A DNA stretch of 11,411 bases from Gammaproteobacteria bacterium (GTDB lineage Bacteria > Pseudomonadota > Gammaproteobacteria > Enterobacterales > GCA-2746155). Positions 1 through 6,390 of this stretch are shown piece after piece (within the stretch, counting starts at the first letter, position 1; each line of letters begins with the position of its first letter). The stretch spans positions 1-11,411 of the forward strand of contig JAAGZM010000499.1 of assembly GCA_024206355.1 (NCBI GenBank), given 5' to 3'. The translations under genes were made by a program, and so were the position numbers. Below the pieces are notes generated by a model that saw only the letters and a program-made list of their open reading frames with translations, had not been told where the DNA came from and made no database searches.

Positions 1-26
1 CTTTTCTCACACGGTAATCAAGTAAA

Positions 27-884
27 ATGTCATTAAAAGTTGATTTACATTGTCATACTCAGGAATCGGATGGAAGTTTAAGTTGTCGTGCACTTGTTGA
101 AAGAGCCGCTGAAAAGGGCATCAATCTGCTTGCAATTACGGATCATGACACTACTGCAACTTACAAAGAAGCTGTGATTATTGCTAAGGACTTGTCTATT
201 GAACTGATTCCTGCCGTAGAAATCTCGACAGTCATGGAGAACCAAGAGTTGCACATCGTAGGGCTTGGAGTCGATATTGAGAACAAAGCATTACAGACAT
301 TATTGGAAAATAATCGGCAATCTAGGAAAGTACGCGCAGAAAAAATTCTTATTAAACTACAAAAATCAGGTTTGCCTGATCTTACCGAACAGCTAAAGGA
401 AGTAGTGACTGGTGATGTTGTTTGCCGTAGTCATCTTGCACAACTGTTATGTAATGAAGGTATTGTTAATAACTTTCAAAAAGCTTTTAATAGCTATCTT
501 GCGAAGAAAAAGAAAGCATGGGTTCCGATGCAATGGCAAGAGATGGGAACAGTAATCGAAATAATCAAAGCAGCTGGAGGAGTAGCGATACTTGCTCATC
601 CAAGCAAGTATAATTTGTCAAATAATCGACTAAGTATAATCATTGATGCATTTGTAGAAGCTGGAGGTGATGCTCTCGAAATTGCTTACCCAGGTTTGAA
701 TCCTTCTGATCGAGCAATGTTGATCCGACACATTGAAAAACATCAATTAGCGGTTTCTCAAGGCTCAGATTTTCATCATCCTGGAACAAGTTGGACAGAA
801 TTGGGAGCTTTTGGAGTTAATCCGAAATCATTCCAAACAATTTGGCAACAATTTGATGTTATGAACGCCTCGCAGTCTGTATAA
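27..884 (+). CDS. rnm: PHP-domain 5'-3' exoribonuclease (RNase AM / YciV family)
   Basis: The 285-residue protein is a complete PHP-domain metallo-phosphoesterase of the YciV/TrpH/RNase AM family. In E. coli this enzyme trims 5' ends of rRNAs and degrades short oligonucleotides and 3',5'-bisphosphonucleotides in the cytoplasm. The metal-binding PHP motifs are all visible: DLHCH with H8 and H10 and nearby D15, TDHD at 38-41, E65 in VEIST, H76 in LHIVG, H136, H191 in LAHPSKYN, and D248/H250 in QGSDFHHPG. Length and motif order match the E. coli protein closely over the whole length. The ATG is only 26 bases into the window, so the promoter is not visible; the ribosome-binding site is weak. It heads a run with yciO, scpA, scpB and rluB, the conserved gammaproteobacterial order. 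The specific RNase AM role is inferred by homology. Confidence 0.9.
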   Translation: MSLKVDLHCHTQESDGSLSCRALVERAAEKGINLLAITDHDTTATYKEAVIIAKDLSIELIPAVEISTVMENQELHIVGLGVDIENKALQTLLENNRQSRKVRAEKILIKLQKSGLPDLTEQLKEVVTGDVVCRSHLAQLLCNEGIVNNFQKAFNSYLAKKKKAWVPMQWQEMGTVIEIIKAAGGVAILAHPSKYNLSNNRLSIIIDAFVEAGGDALEIAYPGLNPSDRAMLIRHIEKHQLAVSQGSDFHHPGTSWTELGAFGVNPKSFQTIWQQFDVMNASQSV

Positions 885-920
885 TCCCTCGCATATTATT
901 ATTCGAACAACCCTATTTAC

Positions 921-942
921 GAATTAGGTATGAATTAGGTAT
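921..942 (+). repeat. 11-bp tandem duplication covering the yciO ribosome-binding site and start
   Basis: The unit gaattaggtat occurs twice head to tail (921-931 and 932-942) directly at the start of yciO. Each copy contains the AGG element and ends in AT, so each copy makes an ATG with the following G. The downstream ATG at 941 opens yciO. The upstream ATG at 930 reads ATG-AAT-TAG and stops inside the second copy. Confidence 0.85.
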
Positions 943-1561
943 GACTCAATTTTTTCAAATACATGCTGAAAATCCTCAGCCACGCTTGGCAAATCAAGCT
1001 GTGAATATAATTCACCAGGGAGGTGTTATTGTTTACCCGACTGACTCAGGTTATGCATTGGGTTGTCAATTAGGTGATAAGAGTGCTTTAAACAAGATAA
1101 AAAGTCTGAGGCGTCTTGATGAGCGTCACCACATGACTTTGATTTGTCGAGACTTATCTGAATTGGCTAATTATGCAAAAGTTGATAATGCGGCCTTTCG
1201 TTTGTTAAAAAATCACACCCCTGGAAGCTATACTTTTATATTGCGTGCAACAGCAGAAGTTCCTCGACGGTTACAACATCCGAAGAAAAAAACTATTGGT
1301 CTTAGAGTTCCTGATAATAAAATTGCGTTGGCAATACTTGAAGCTCTGGGTGAACCGCTGATGAGTACGACATTAATTTTACCTGGAAAGACAGATATAA
1401 TGACCGATCCCTATGATATTCGTTTGGAACTTGAAGGGCGTGTAGATCTCATTGTTGATGGTGGCTACTGTGGAAATGTTGCAACATCAATGATTGATTT
1501 AACCGATGGAACACCAGTGGTGCTCCGAGAAGGTCAAGGTGATACAACAGATTTTGTTTGA
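941..1561 (+). CDS. yciO: YciO, Sua5/YrdC/YciO-family RNA-binding protein
   Basis: This 206-residue protein has the same length as E. coli YciO and aligns with it from end to end. It has the YrdC fold whose relatives TsaC/Sua5 make threonylcarbamoyl-adenylate for the tRNA t6A37 modification. Visible family motifs are VYPTDSGYALG at 31-41, the basic patch KSLRRLDERHH at 54-64, NHTPGSYTFIL at 91-101, KTIGLRVP at 117-124 and STT at 142-144. E. coli YciO is reported to be a much poorer threonylcarbamoyl-AMP synthase than TsaC, so its true job is less certain than the fold. It lies 56 bases downstream of the PHP gene on the same strand, as in E. coli. The start codon is immediately preceded by a duplicated ribosome-binding segment. 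Confidence 0.9.
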   Translation: MTQFFQIHAENPQPRLANQAVNIIHQGGVIVYPTDSGYALGCQLGDKSALNKIKSLRRLDERHHMTLICRDLSELANYAKVDNAAFRLLKNHTPGSYTFILRATAEVPRRLQHPKKKTIGLRVPDNKIALAILEALGEPLMSTTLILPGKTDIMTDPYDIRLELEGRVDLIVDGGYCGNVATSMIDLTDGTPVVLREGQGDTTDFV

Positions 1562-1647
1562 ATCTGGTTAGTTTCATCAATAGTTGTTAGTATCGTAACT
1601 CTATTATTGTTACTATTTAATATAACAAGCAATTTAAGTACTCACTT

Positions 1648-2505
1648 ATGACTGAAACATCAGAAATCACAGCTCCTAGCTCGCATCACATGCAAGAAGA
1701 GATGCAATTTGCAATTGTGAAAGGCGAGGCTGTGTCTGATGTTCCTAAAGATCTTTATATTCCACCTGATGCCCTAGAGGTCATTCTTGAGATTTATGAA
1801 GGTCCGCTAGATCTACTGCTCTATCTTATTAGAAGACAAAACATCGATATTGTTGATATCCCCATTGCTGATATTACCGCTCAATATATGGAATATGTTG
1901 AGTTGATGAAAGATTTACATCTTGAGTTAGCTGCAGAGTATTTGGTAATGGCTGCAATGCTTGCAGAAATAAAGTCACGAGTATTACTGCCAAGGCCTCC
2001 TTCTGCTGAAGATGATGAGGATGATCCGCGTGCTGATTTGATTCGCCGTTTGCAAGAATATGAGCAGTTTAAGCAGGCAGCTGAAAATATAGATCTACTG
2101 CCGAGAGTTGAGAGAGATACCTTCCAGAGTGAAGTTGAAGCTCCTGAATACGAGATTGTTAAAGAGGAAGTTCCTGTTGATTTGAAGGAGCTGATGATAG
2201 CGCTAACAGATGTTTTGAGTAGAGCAGAGATGTTTACTAGTCATCATATTCAAAAAGATGTTTTGTCAGTTAGAGAAAAAATGGGAATGATCCTGAATCA
2301 ACTAAAAGGTGATCGTTTTACAGATTTTATCGAGTTGTTTGATGTTAAAGAAGGTAGAATGGGTGTAGTTGTTACTTTCATGGGAATCATGGAACTGATT
2401 AAAGAAACTCTAATAGAGATCATTCAACAGGAACCCTATGGCCCTATACATGTGAAAGCATGTGGAGCAACAGCGAGTAGCACAACTGAACAGGTTGAAG
2501 AATAA
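1648..2505 (+). CDS. scpA: Segregation and condensation protein A (kleisin ScpA)
   Basis: ScpA is the kleisin subunit that, with ScpB, bridges the SMC heads in the bacterial condensin that compacts and segregates the chromosome. The family signature is clear: LEIYEGPLDLLLYLIRRQNI at about 47-66, followed by DIVDIPIADITAQYMEYVELM, AAEYLVMAAMLAEIKSRVLLP at about 95-115, and the acidic linker EDDEDDP. A winged-helix C-terminal part covers roughly 205-265. At 285 residues it is a normal gammaproteobacterial length. The first 40 residues are poorly conserved and there is no strong Shine-Dalgarno sequence before the ATG, so a start at M15 or M19 cannot be excluded. scpB starts 5 bases after its stop. 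Having ScpAB implies SMC-ScpAB condensin rather than MukBEF. Confidence 0.95.
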   Translation: MTETSEITAPSSHHMQEEMQFAIVKGEAVSDVPKDLYIPPDALEVILEIYEGPLDLLLYLIRRQNIDIVDIPIADITAQYMEYVELMKDLHLELAAEYLVMAAMLAEIKSRVLLPRPPSAEDDEDDPRADLIRRLQEYEQFKQAAENIDLLPRVERDTFQSEVEAPEYEIVKEEVPVDLKELMIALTDVLSRAEMFTSHHIQKDVLSVREKMGMILNQLKGDRFTDFIELFDVKEGRMGVVVTFMGIMELIKETLIEIIQQEPYGPIHVKACGATASSTTEQVEE

Positions 2506-2510
2506 TTATT

Positions 2511-3173
2511 ATGCAAGAACAAAAACTAAAAAATATTCTTGAAGCAGTTTTGATGTCAGCAGGTAAGCCTATTTCTGCTGAAAAATTACTGCACCATTTT
2601 GATGAAGAAGATCCTAGACCTTCGATCACAATACTACGTAAACAACTTAAAGAGCTACAAGCTGACTGTGAAGGCAGAGGTATTGAGCTAAAAGAAGTGT
2701 CGTCAGGTTATCGTTATCAAGCGCGTGACGGTTATGGTAAGTGGGTCAGTAAACTTTGGGAAGAAAAACCTCAACGTTATTCAAGAGCGTTGCTTGAAAC
2801 CTTATCTTTGATTGCCTATCGTCAACCGGTTACTCGTTCAGATATTGAAGATGTAAGAGGTGTGAGCGTATCAACAAGCATTGTAAAAACATTGCTAGAG
2901 CGAGAATGGGTAAGGGTAGTAGGGCATAGAGATGTTCCTGGTCGCCCCGCACTTTACGCAACTACACGACAGTTTCTTGATTATTTTAATATGAAAAGTC
3001 TCGATGAGTTACCTAGTTTATCGGAGATTAAAGATTTATCAAAATTAGCTCCAGAGTTAGATTTAGAGCTAATGACTGATGAACTGAGTGAGTTTGAAAA
3101 CTCCGAAAGTGACGAGTCATCTTCTGATGAAAATCAGTCAAATACAATAAATAAGCAAGATAATAATGTCTGA
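2511..3173 (+). CDS. scpB: Segregation and condensation protein B (ScpB)
   Basis: ScpB forms a dimer that binds the middle of ScpA and is the third component of SMC condensin. The 220-residue protein has the two tandem winged-helix domains of the family: the first at about 5-85, the second at about 90-160. The diagnostic stretch IAYRQPVTRSDIEDVRGV (101-118) is followed by VGHRDVPGRPALYATT (137-152) and FLDYFNMKSLDELP. The last 30 residues are acidic and serine/asparagine rich (for example SESDESSSDENQSN) and look disordered. The start is 5 bases after scpA, so the two are almost certainly translated together. Its 3' end overlaps rluB by 8 bases. Confidence 0.95.
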   Translation: MQEQKLKNILEAVLMSAGKPISAEKLLHHFDEEDPRPSITILRKQLKELQADCEGRGIELKEVSSGYRYQARDGYGKWVSKLWEEKPQRYSRALLETLSLIAYRQPVTRSDIEDVRGVSVSTSIVKTLLEREWVRVVGHRDVPGRPALYATTRQFLDYFNMKSLDELPSLSEIKDLSKLAPELDLELMTDELSEFENSESDESSSDENQSNTINKQDNNV

Positions 3174-3993
3174 AAAATTACAAAAAGTACTAGCGCGAGC
3201 AGGTCTTGGTTCAAGGAGAGAACTTGAAGTTTGGATTTCAGATGGACGCATTAGTGTTGATGGAAAAAAAGCAACGCTGGGTGATCGAGTCACTGAAGAT
3301 GCCAAAATTCGAGTAGATGGCGTTGCTCTAGTTCTAAAAAAAGAGTCTGAGATAAGACGTAGAGTATTAGTTTATAACAAGCCTGTGGGCGAACTCTGTA
3401 CGCGTAAAGATCCAGAAAACAGACCAACAGTTTTCGATAGATTACCTAACCTAAGACAAGGGCGATGGGTTGCTATAGGACGGCTGGATTACAATACTTG
3501 TGGTTTATTACTGTTTACCAATGATGGAGAGCTTGCCAACAGAATGATGCATCCCTCATCCACTATTGAAAGAGAATATGCGGTAAGAGTACATGGTGGT
3601 GTTTCAGATCAAACGATTGATAATTTAAGAAACGGTGTGATGTTAGAAGATGGAATGGCATCTTTTGATACGATAAAAGCGGCTGGTGGAGAAGCTACTA
3701 ACCAATGGTTTCATGTAACCTTAAAAGAAGGACGAAATCGGGAAGTTAGAAGGCTTTGGGAATCTCAAGATGTAGAGGTCTCTCGACTGATCCGTGTACG
3801 ATATGGTGTTGTTGAGTTACCAAGAAGTCTGTACCGAGGTACTTGGTCAGAAATGGAAGATGCACAGATTAATAAGTTAGCTACAACTGTGGACTTAGAG
3901 CCTAAAACACCTCCACGTAAGAAAGTACACCAAAGAAATCCAAGACAGGCAAGAATGGCAACTAGGCGAAAACGCCCTCATAATAGGCGTTAA
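3166..3993 (+). CDS. rluB: 23S rRNA pseudouridine(2605) synthase RluB
   Basis: This 275-residue protein is a RsuA/RluB/E/F-type pseudouridine synthase. In E. coli RluB converts U2605 of 23S rRNA to pseudouridine in the peptidyl-transferase region. An N-terminal S4 RNA-binding domain spans about 3-50 (EKLQKVLARAGLGSRRELE). The catalytic motif GRLDYNTCGLLLFTNDGELA (105-124) puts the nucleophile at D108. NKPVGELCTRKDPENRPTVF (71-90) and KEGRNREVRRLWE (187-199) are further family motifs. The C-terminal tail from about 245 is very basic (PPRKKVHQRNPRQARMATRRK), as in other RluB proteins, and probably contacts rRNA. The start codon lies inside the end of scpB (ATGTCTGA overlap), so translation is coupled. 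The position next to scpAB is widely conserved. RluE/RluF identity is less likely given this context and the tail. Confidence 0.93.
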   Translation: MSEKLQKVLARAGLGSRRELEVWISDGRISVDGKKATLGDRVTEDAKIRVDGVALVLKKESEIRRRVLVYNKPVGELCTRKDPENRPTVFDRLPNLRQGRWVAIGRLDYNTCGLLLFTNDGELANRMMHPSSTIEREYAVRVHGGVSDQTIDNLRNGVMLEDGMASFDTIKAAGGEATNQWFHVTLKEGRNREVRRLWESQDVEVSRLIRVRYGVVELPRSLYRGTWSEMEDAQINKLATTVDLEPKTPPRKKVHQRNPRQARMATRRKRPHNRR

Positions 3994-4109
3994 ATTATCC
4001 TGCAGCCATTATATTTTTGTTCGTTTGTCATTTTTGAGTTACCAACTTTATGTTGTATGGATGTAAAGTAACTTTCGATATGAGTCGGTAATTCTAATTC
4101 TTGCTCTGT

Positions 4110-4138
4110 AAAATCTTGATACCTGTCAAGTCGATTTT
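4110..4138. terminator. Weak candidate bidirectional terminator between rluB and the cyclase gene
   Basis: AAAATC and TTGA (4110-4119) pair with TCAA and GATTTT (4126-4138), giving a 10-bp stem with a GTC bulge and a 6-base loop. T-runs are present on both strands at the stem base. The stem is AT-rich and the T-tracts are short, so the call is tentative. It lies in the 267-base spacer between two convergent genes, where a terminator is expected, and nothing stronger is seen there. Confidence 0.25.
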
Positions 4139-4196
4139 AAATTCTTTATGGTTGTGGAGTATCAATCTGGTATAAACAACCAGCTTGTTTGATGAG

Positions 4197-4225
4197 TTTG
4201 GCTGACAGCCTGTAATGTCTGATCA
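4197..4225 (-). repeat. Partial copy of a GGDEF-domain coding segment
   Basis: This 29-base segment matches 4557-4585 inside the neighbouring GGDEF gene at 26 of 29 positions, in the same orientation. The copies are exactly 360 bases apart and therefore in the same reading frame. It encodes a DQTLQAVSQ-like peptide against DKILQAVSQ in the gene. It sits beyond the gene's stop codon, within a 32-codon in-frame extension that ends at TGA 4162-4164. It could be a remnant of an internal duplication. Confidence 0.5.
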
Positions 4226-4260
4226 GAATAAAATGATTCCATAAATTTCAAGTTATCAGT

Positions 4261-5214
4261 TTATGATGCAACACAGATCTGATTACGTCCGTTATCTTTT
4301 GCTTTATAAAGCGCTTGATCGGCTCTATTGAATAGTTGATCCATGCGTTCATTCTTTTCAAAATTTGCAACACCAATACTGATGGTAACCTTGATAGATT
4401 GATTAGCGCATTCTGTTTCAAACGTTTCGATAGCTTGGCGAATTCGTTCAGCTACAAAGGTAGCGCTATTAACTTCAGTATTGTTTAGTAATACAACAAA
4501 CTCTTCACCACCAAAGCGGAATAACTCGTCAGATTGACGAATAATATCCATTATAATTTGGCTAACAGCCTGTAATATCTTATCACCGGCACTATGACCA
4601 AATTCATCATTAATTTTTTTGAAAAAGTCGATATCGATCATCAACATTGAAAAAGGTGTTTCGTTACGTTCAAGTAAATGCTGTTCTCGAGTAACTGCAT
4701 TTTCAAGTGCTTTACGATTACCAACACCTGTCAGCGGATCTTGTAAAGCCATGTTAATAGCTTGTTGATACATAAGAGCATTTCTAAGTGGATATACCAG
4801 AGAACCAGCTAGGCCCTCAATAATTAATAAATCTTGATCACCGAATGGCTTATTGCGTGTACAAATTAAGTCGCCGAGATATTGATCTTCTAATTCCAGT
4901 TTGTACTGGCATATATGTTTACCTTTAGTACCGTAGCTATAGCCTAGGCTTTGCTCTTTATTTTTGTAGGAAGTTGAATCGCAAGGAACTAATGTCGCTA
5001 TCTCCTGACAGAAGAACTGTTGCAGTGCTTGAATATCAAGAGTACGTTGTAATTGTTGTGAAAGGCGTAAAGCTGCATGTTCGACTTCCTCTTGACGAGT
5101 TTTACTACGTCCTTTGACTTTCGCTAGTCCTTGAATGTTACTTCGTAAGGTTTCAAGTTGTATCTCAGTGTTCAGAGAATGTCCTGTGTTGATGTATTGC
5201 ATCATAATTATCAC
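4261..5214 (-). CDS. GAF-like/GGDEF diguanylate cyclase
   Basis: The protein should make cyclic di-GMP from two GTP. The C-terminal GGDEF domain (about 156-317) begins with QDPLTGVGNR (158-167). It has the metal-site acidic residues in MIDIDFFKKIND (D194/D196), the substrate-site motif GGEEF at 235-239, and a C-terminal RADQALYKAKDNGRN. The inhibitory I-site RxxD is present as RQSD at 226-229, five residues before GGEEF, so product feedback inhibition is expected. Residues about 45-155 look like a small GAF-type sensor (ending FGDQDLLIIEGLAGSLVYPLRNAL), with no signal peptide or membrane segment, so it should be cytosolic. The first codon as given is GTG. ATG codons at 5205 and 5202 (314 and 313 residues) are equally plausible because no start has a strong Shine-Dalgarno. 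It is monocistronic, with its own promoter. The ligand is unknown. Confidence 0.88.
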   Translation of the reverse strand: MIIMMQYINTGHSLNTEIQLETLRSNIQGLAKVKGRSKTRQEEVEHAALRLSQQLQRTLDIQALQQFFCQEIATLVPCDSTSYKNKEQSLGYSYGTKGKHICQYKLELEDQYLGDLICTRNKPFGDQDLLIIEGLAGSLVYPLRNALMYQQAINMALQDPLTGVGNRKALENAVTREQHLLERNETPFSMLMIDIDFFKKINDEFGHSAGDKILQAVSQIIMDIIRQSDELFRFGGEEFVVLLNNTEVNSATFVAERIRQAIETFETECANQSIKVTISIGVANFEKNERMDQLFNRADQALYKAKDNGRNQICVAS

Positions 5215-5264
5215 TATATCGGCTTATTCTTAACCAGTGATGATGCGAGAAGTGTGCCAGTATA

Positions 5265-5295
5265 ATTATATAATAATAAATTACTGAAAAATCAA
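5265..5295 (-). promoter_or_regulatory. Likely sigma70 promoter of the GGDEF gene
   Basis: On the minus strand, TTGATT (5290-5295) is followed after 17 bases by TATATA (5267-5272), or after 19 bases by TATAAT (5265-5270). Transcription would begin near 5258-5260, giving a leader of roughly 45-55 bases. The surrounding DNA is very AT-rich, which raises the chance of an accidental match. Confidence 0.5.
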
Positions 5296-5427
5296 TAAGA
5301 TACAGTTATTTGGCTATGATAAGGATGAGTGGCTGCCAAAAATATGACTGTGATTTTGATGCTTATTGATATGTTTAATATAAAGCGTCATAAAAGTGGT
5401 AATTTTTTGCCGATTTATAGGAAAGTA

Positions 5428-6189
5428 CTATTGAGCATCCAAACTTTGGCCGCTGATAGAGCGGCTTTCATCACTCATCAAGTAAAGATATGGAGCCATT
5501 ATTTGATCGGTTGTTTTCAGTTTAGACGGATCTTCAGCAGGATAGGCTGCGGCTCTCATTGCTGTTCTTGTTGCGCCAGGATTGATACAGTTAGATCGTA
5601 CATTAGTATTGGTTTCTAGTTCATCAGCGAGAATTTCCATCAGACCTTCGGTAGCAAATTTTGAGACAGCGTATGCTCCCCAATATGCTCTGCCTTTACG
5701 GCCAACTCCAGATGATGTAAAAATAAGGCTTCCAGAAGGAGCAGCTTTTAATAGTGGCAAACAAGCTTGGGTAAGCATAAAAGTAGCATTGACGTTAATT
5801 TGTTGTACCTTATACCAAGTCTCAATATTTTGGTTTTCTATAGGCGATAAATCACCAAGGATGCTTGCATTATTAAGTAAGCCATCAAGTCGACCAAATT
5901 CACTATTGATAACATTAGCGAGATCTTGATAATCTTTTGGTGCAGCGCCTTCAAGGTTCATTGGATAGATAGCTGGAGTTGCACCACCTGATGTTTCAAT
6001 CTTATCATAAACAGCTTCTAACTTGCCTGTGGTTTTGCCTAACAAGATTAATGTTGCACCGAATTTCGCATAGGTTTCTGCTGCGGTACGACCAATCCCG
6101 TCTCCTGCACCTGTAACTAAAATGACTTTATCTTTGAGTAAGTCACTTGCTGGTTGATAGCTCTTATTATTGTATGTTGAGTCATTCAT
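5428..6189 (-). CDS. yciK: YciK-type short-chain dehydrogenase/reductase
   Basis: This classical SDR oxidoreductase of 253 residues aligns along its length with E. coli YciK (252 residues), a cytoplasmic NAD(P)H-binding enzyme whose substrate is not firmly known. The Rossmann glycine motif is TGAGDGIG (26-33), followed by NNAS at 106-109 and the structural N134 in INVNATFMLTQA. The catalytic serine is S160 in FTSSGVG, with Y173 and K177 in YAVSK. The C-terminal part INPGATRTAMRAAAYPAEDP (202-221) and the LDAQ end are characteristic of YciK. The Shine-Dalgarno-like taagagaa precedes the ATG. The start codon overlaps the end of a small upstream ORF by 8 bases, suggesting translational coupling. 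About 210 bases separate it from the cyclase gene downstream, so they are probably independent. Confidence 0.9.
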   Translation of the reverse strand: MNDSTYNNKSYQPASDLLKDKVILVTGAGDGIGRTAAETYAKFGATLILLGKTTGKLEAVYDKIETSGGATPAIYPMNLEGAAPKDYQDLANVINSEFGRLDGLLNNASILGDLSPIENQNIETWYKVQQINVNATFMLTQACLPLLKAAPSGSLIFTSSGVGRKGRAYWGAYAVSKFATEGLMEILADELETNTNVRSNCINPGATRTAMRAAAYPAEDPSKLKTTDQIMAPYLYLMSDESRSISGQSLDAQ

Positions 6190-6325
6190 AATTTCTCTTA
6201 CCTAATTTTGCTGCGTGCCTTTCTGTGCCAGAGCCAAGCTCACCATTATTATTAAATGCTGTTAGGAATAACTCTTCACTGATTGCTTGAAGTGTTTGAT
6301 TTAGAAATGATGGAGTTGTCGACAT
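6182..6325 (-). CDS. Unrecognised 47-residue protein overlapping yciK
   Basis: On the minus strand an ATG at 6325 opens a 47-codon frame ending in TGA at 6182-6184. It begins MSTTPSFLNQTLQAISEELF and ends HAAKLGKRNYE. The stop overlaps the yciK start (ATGAATGA), a pattern typical of translationally coupled operon genes. The product is soluble-looking, with an amphipathic N-terminal half and a basic C-terminus, and has no signal peptide or membrane segment. I do not recognise the family. No Shine-Dalgarno precedes the ATG, but a perfect TATAAT lies so that transcription would start at or next to the A of the ATG, giving a leaderless mRNA. It is either a genuine small gene or the coding-like leader of yciK. 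Confidence 0.5.
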   Translation of the reverse strand: MSTTPSFLNQTLQAISEELFLTAFNNNGELGSGTERHAAKLGKRNYE

Positions 6326-6346
6326 AGGATAATTATACGTTACAAT
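6316..6346 (+). promoter_or_regulatory. Weak candidate promoter of the decarboxylase gene
   Basis: On the plus strand TTGTCG (6316-6321) and TACAAT (6341-6346) are 19 bases apart, somewhat long for sigma70. A transcript would start near 6353, leaving a leader of about 38 bases with a good Shine-Dalgarno (aagga at 6380-6384). It is interleaved with the opposite-strand TATAAT, so the two transcription units may compete. Confidence 0.3.
6332..6337 (-). promoter_or_regulatory. Perfect -10 box for the small ORF-yciK unit
   Basis: On the minus strand TATAAT occupies 6332-6337, and counting downstream places +1 at about 6325, the A of the small ORF's ATG. The -35 region is poor (ATCAGT at 17-base spacing), so an activator or another sigma arrangement may be involved. 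It overlaps the region expected to drive the divergent decarboxylase gene. Confidence 0.45.
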
Positions 6347-6390
6347 GTTCTAAAACTGATAGTAACTTATGGCTCTAAAAAGGATATTCC

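Noticed and set aside
1607..1628. TTGTTA...TAACAA dyad before scpA
   Set aside because: Only six AT-rich base pairs with a 10-base loop and no T-run; common by chance in such AT-rich spacers and not convincing as operator or terminator.
4037..4073. AGTTAC...GTAACT inverted repeat after rluB as a terminator
   Set aside because: The stem is interrupted by a bulge, the loop is 13 bases, and no T-run follows on either strand (the T-run precedes it on the plus strand).
5310..5340. TTTGGC...GCCAAA hairpin upstream of the GGDEF gene as yciK terminator
   Set aside because: Loop of about 20 bases and no T-run after the stem on the minus strand.
5329..5619. 96-codon plus-strand frame overlapping the end of yciK
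   Set aside because: More than half is antisense to conserved yciK sequence; cysteine-rich, nonsense-like protein without recognisable domain.
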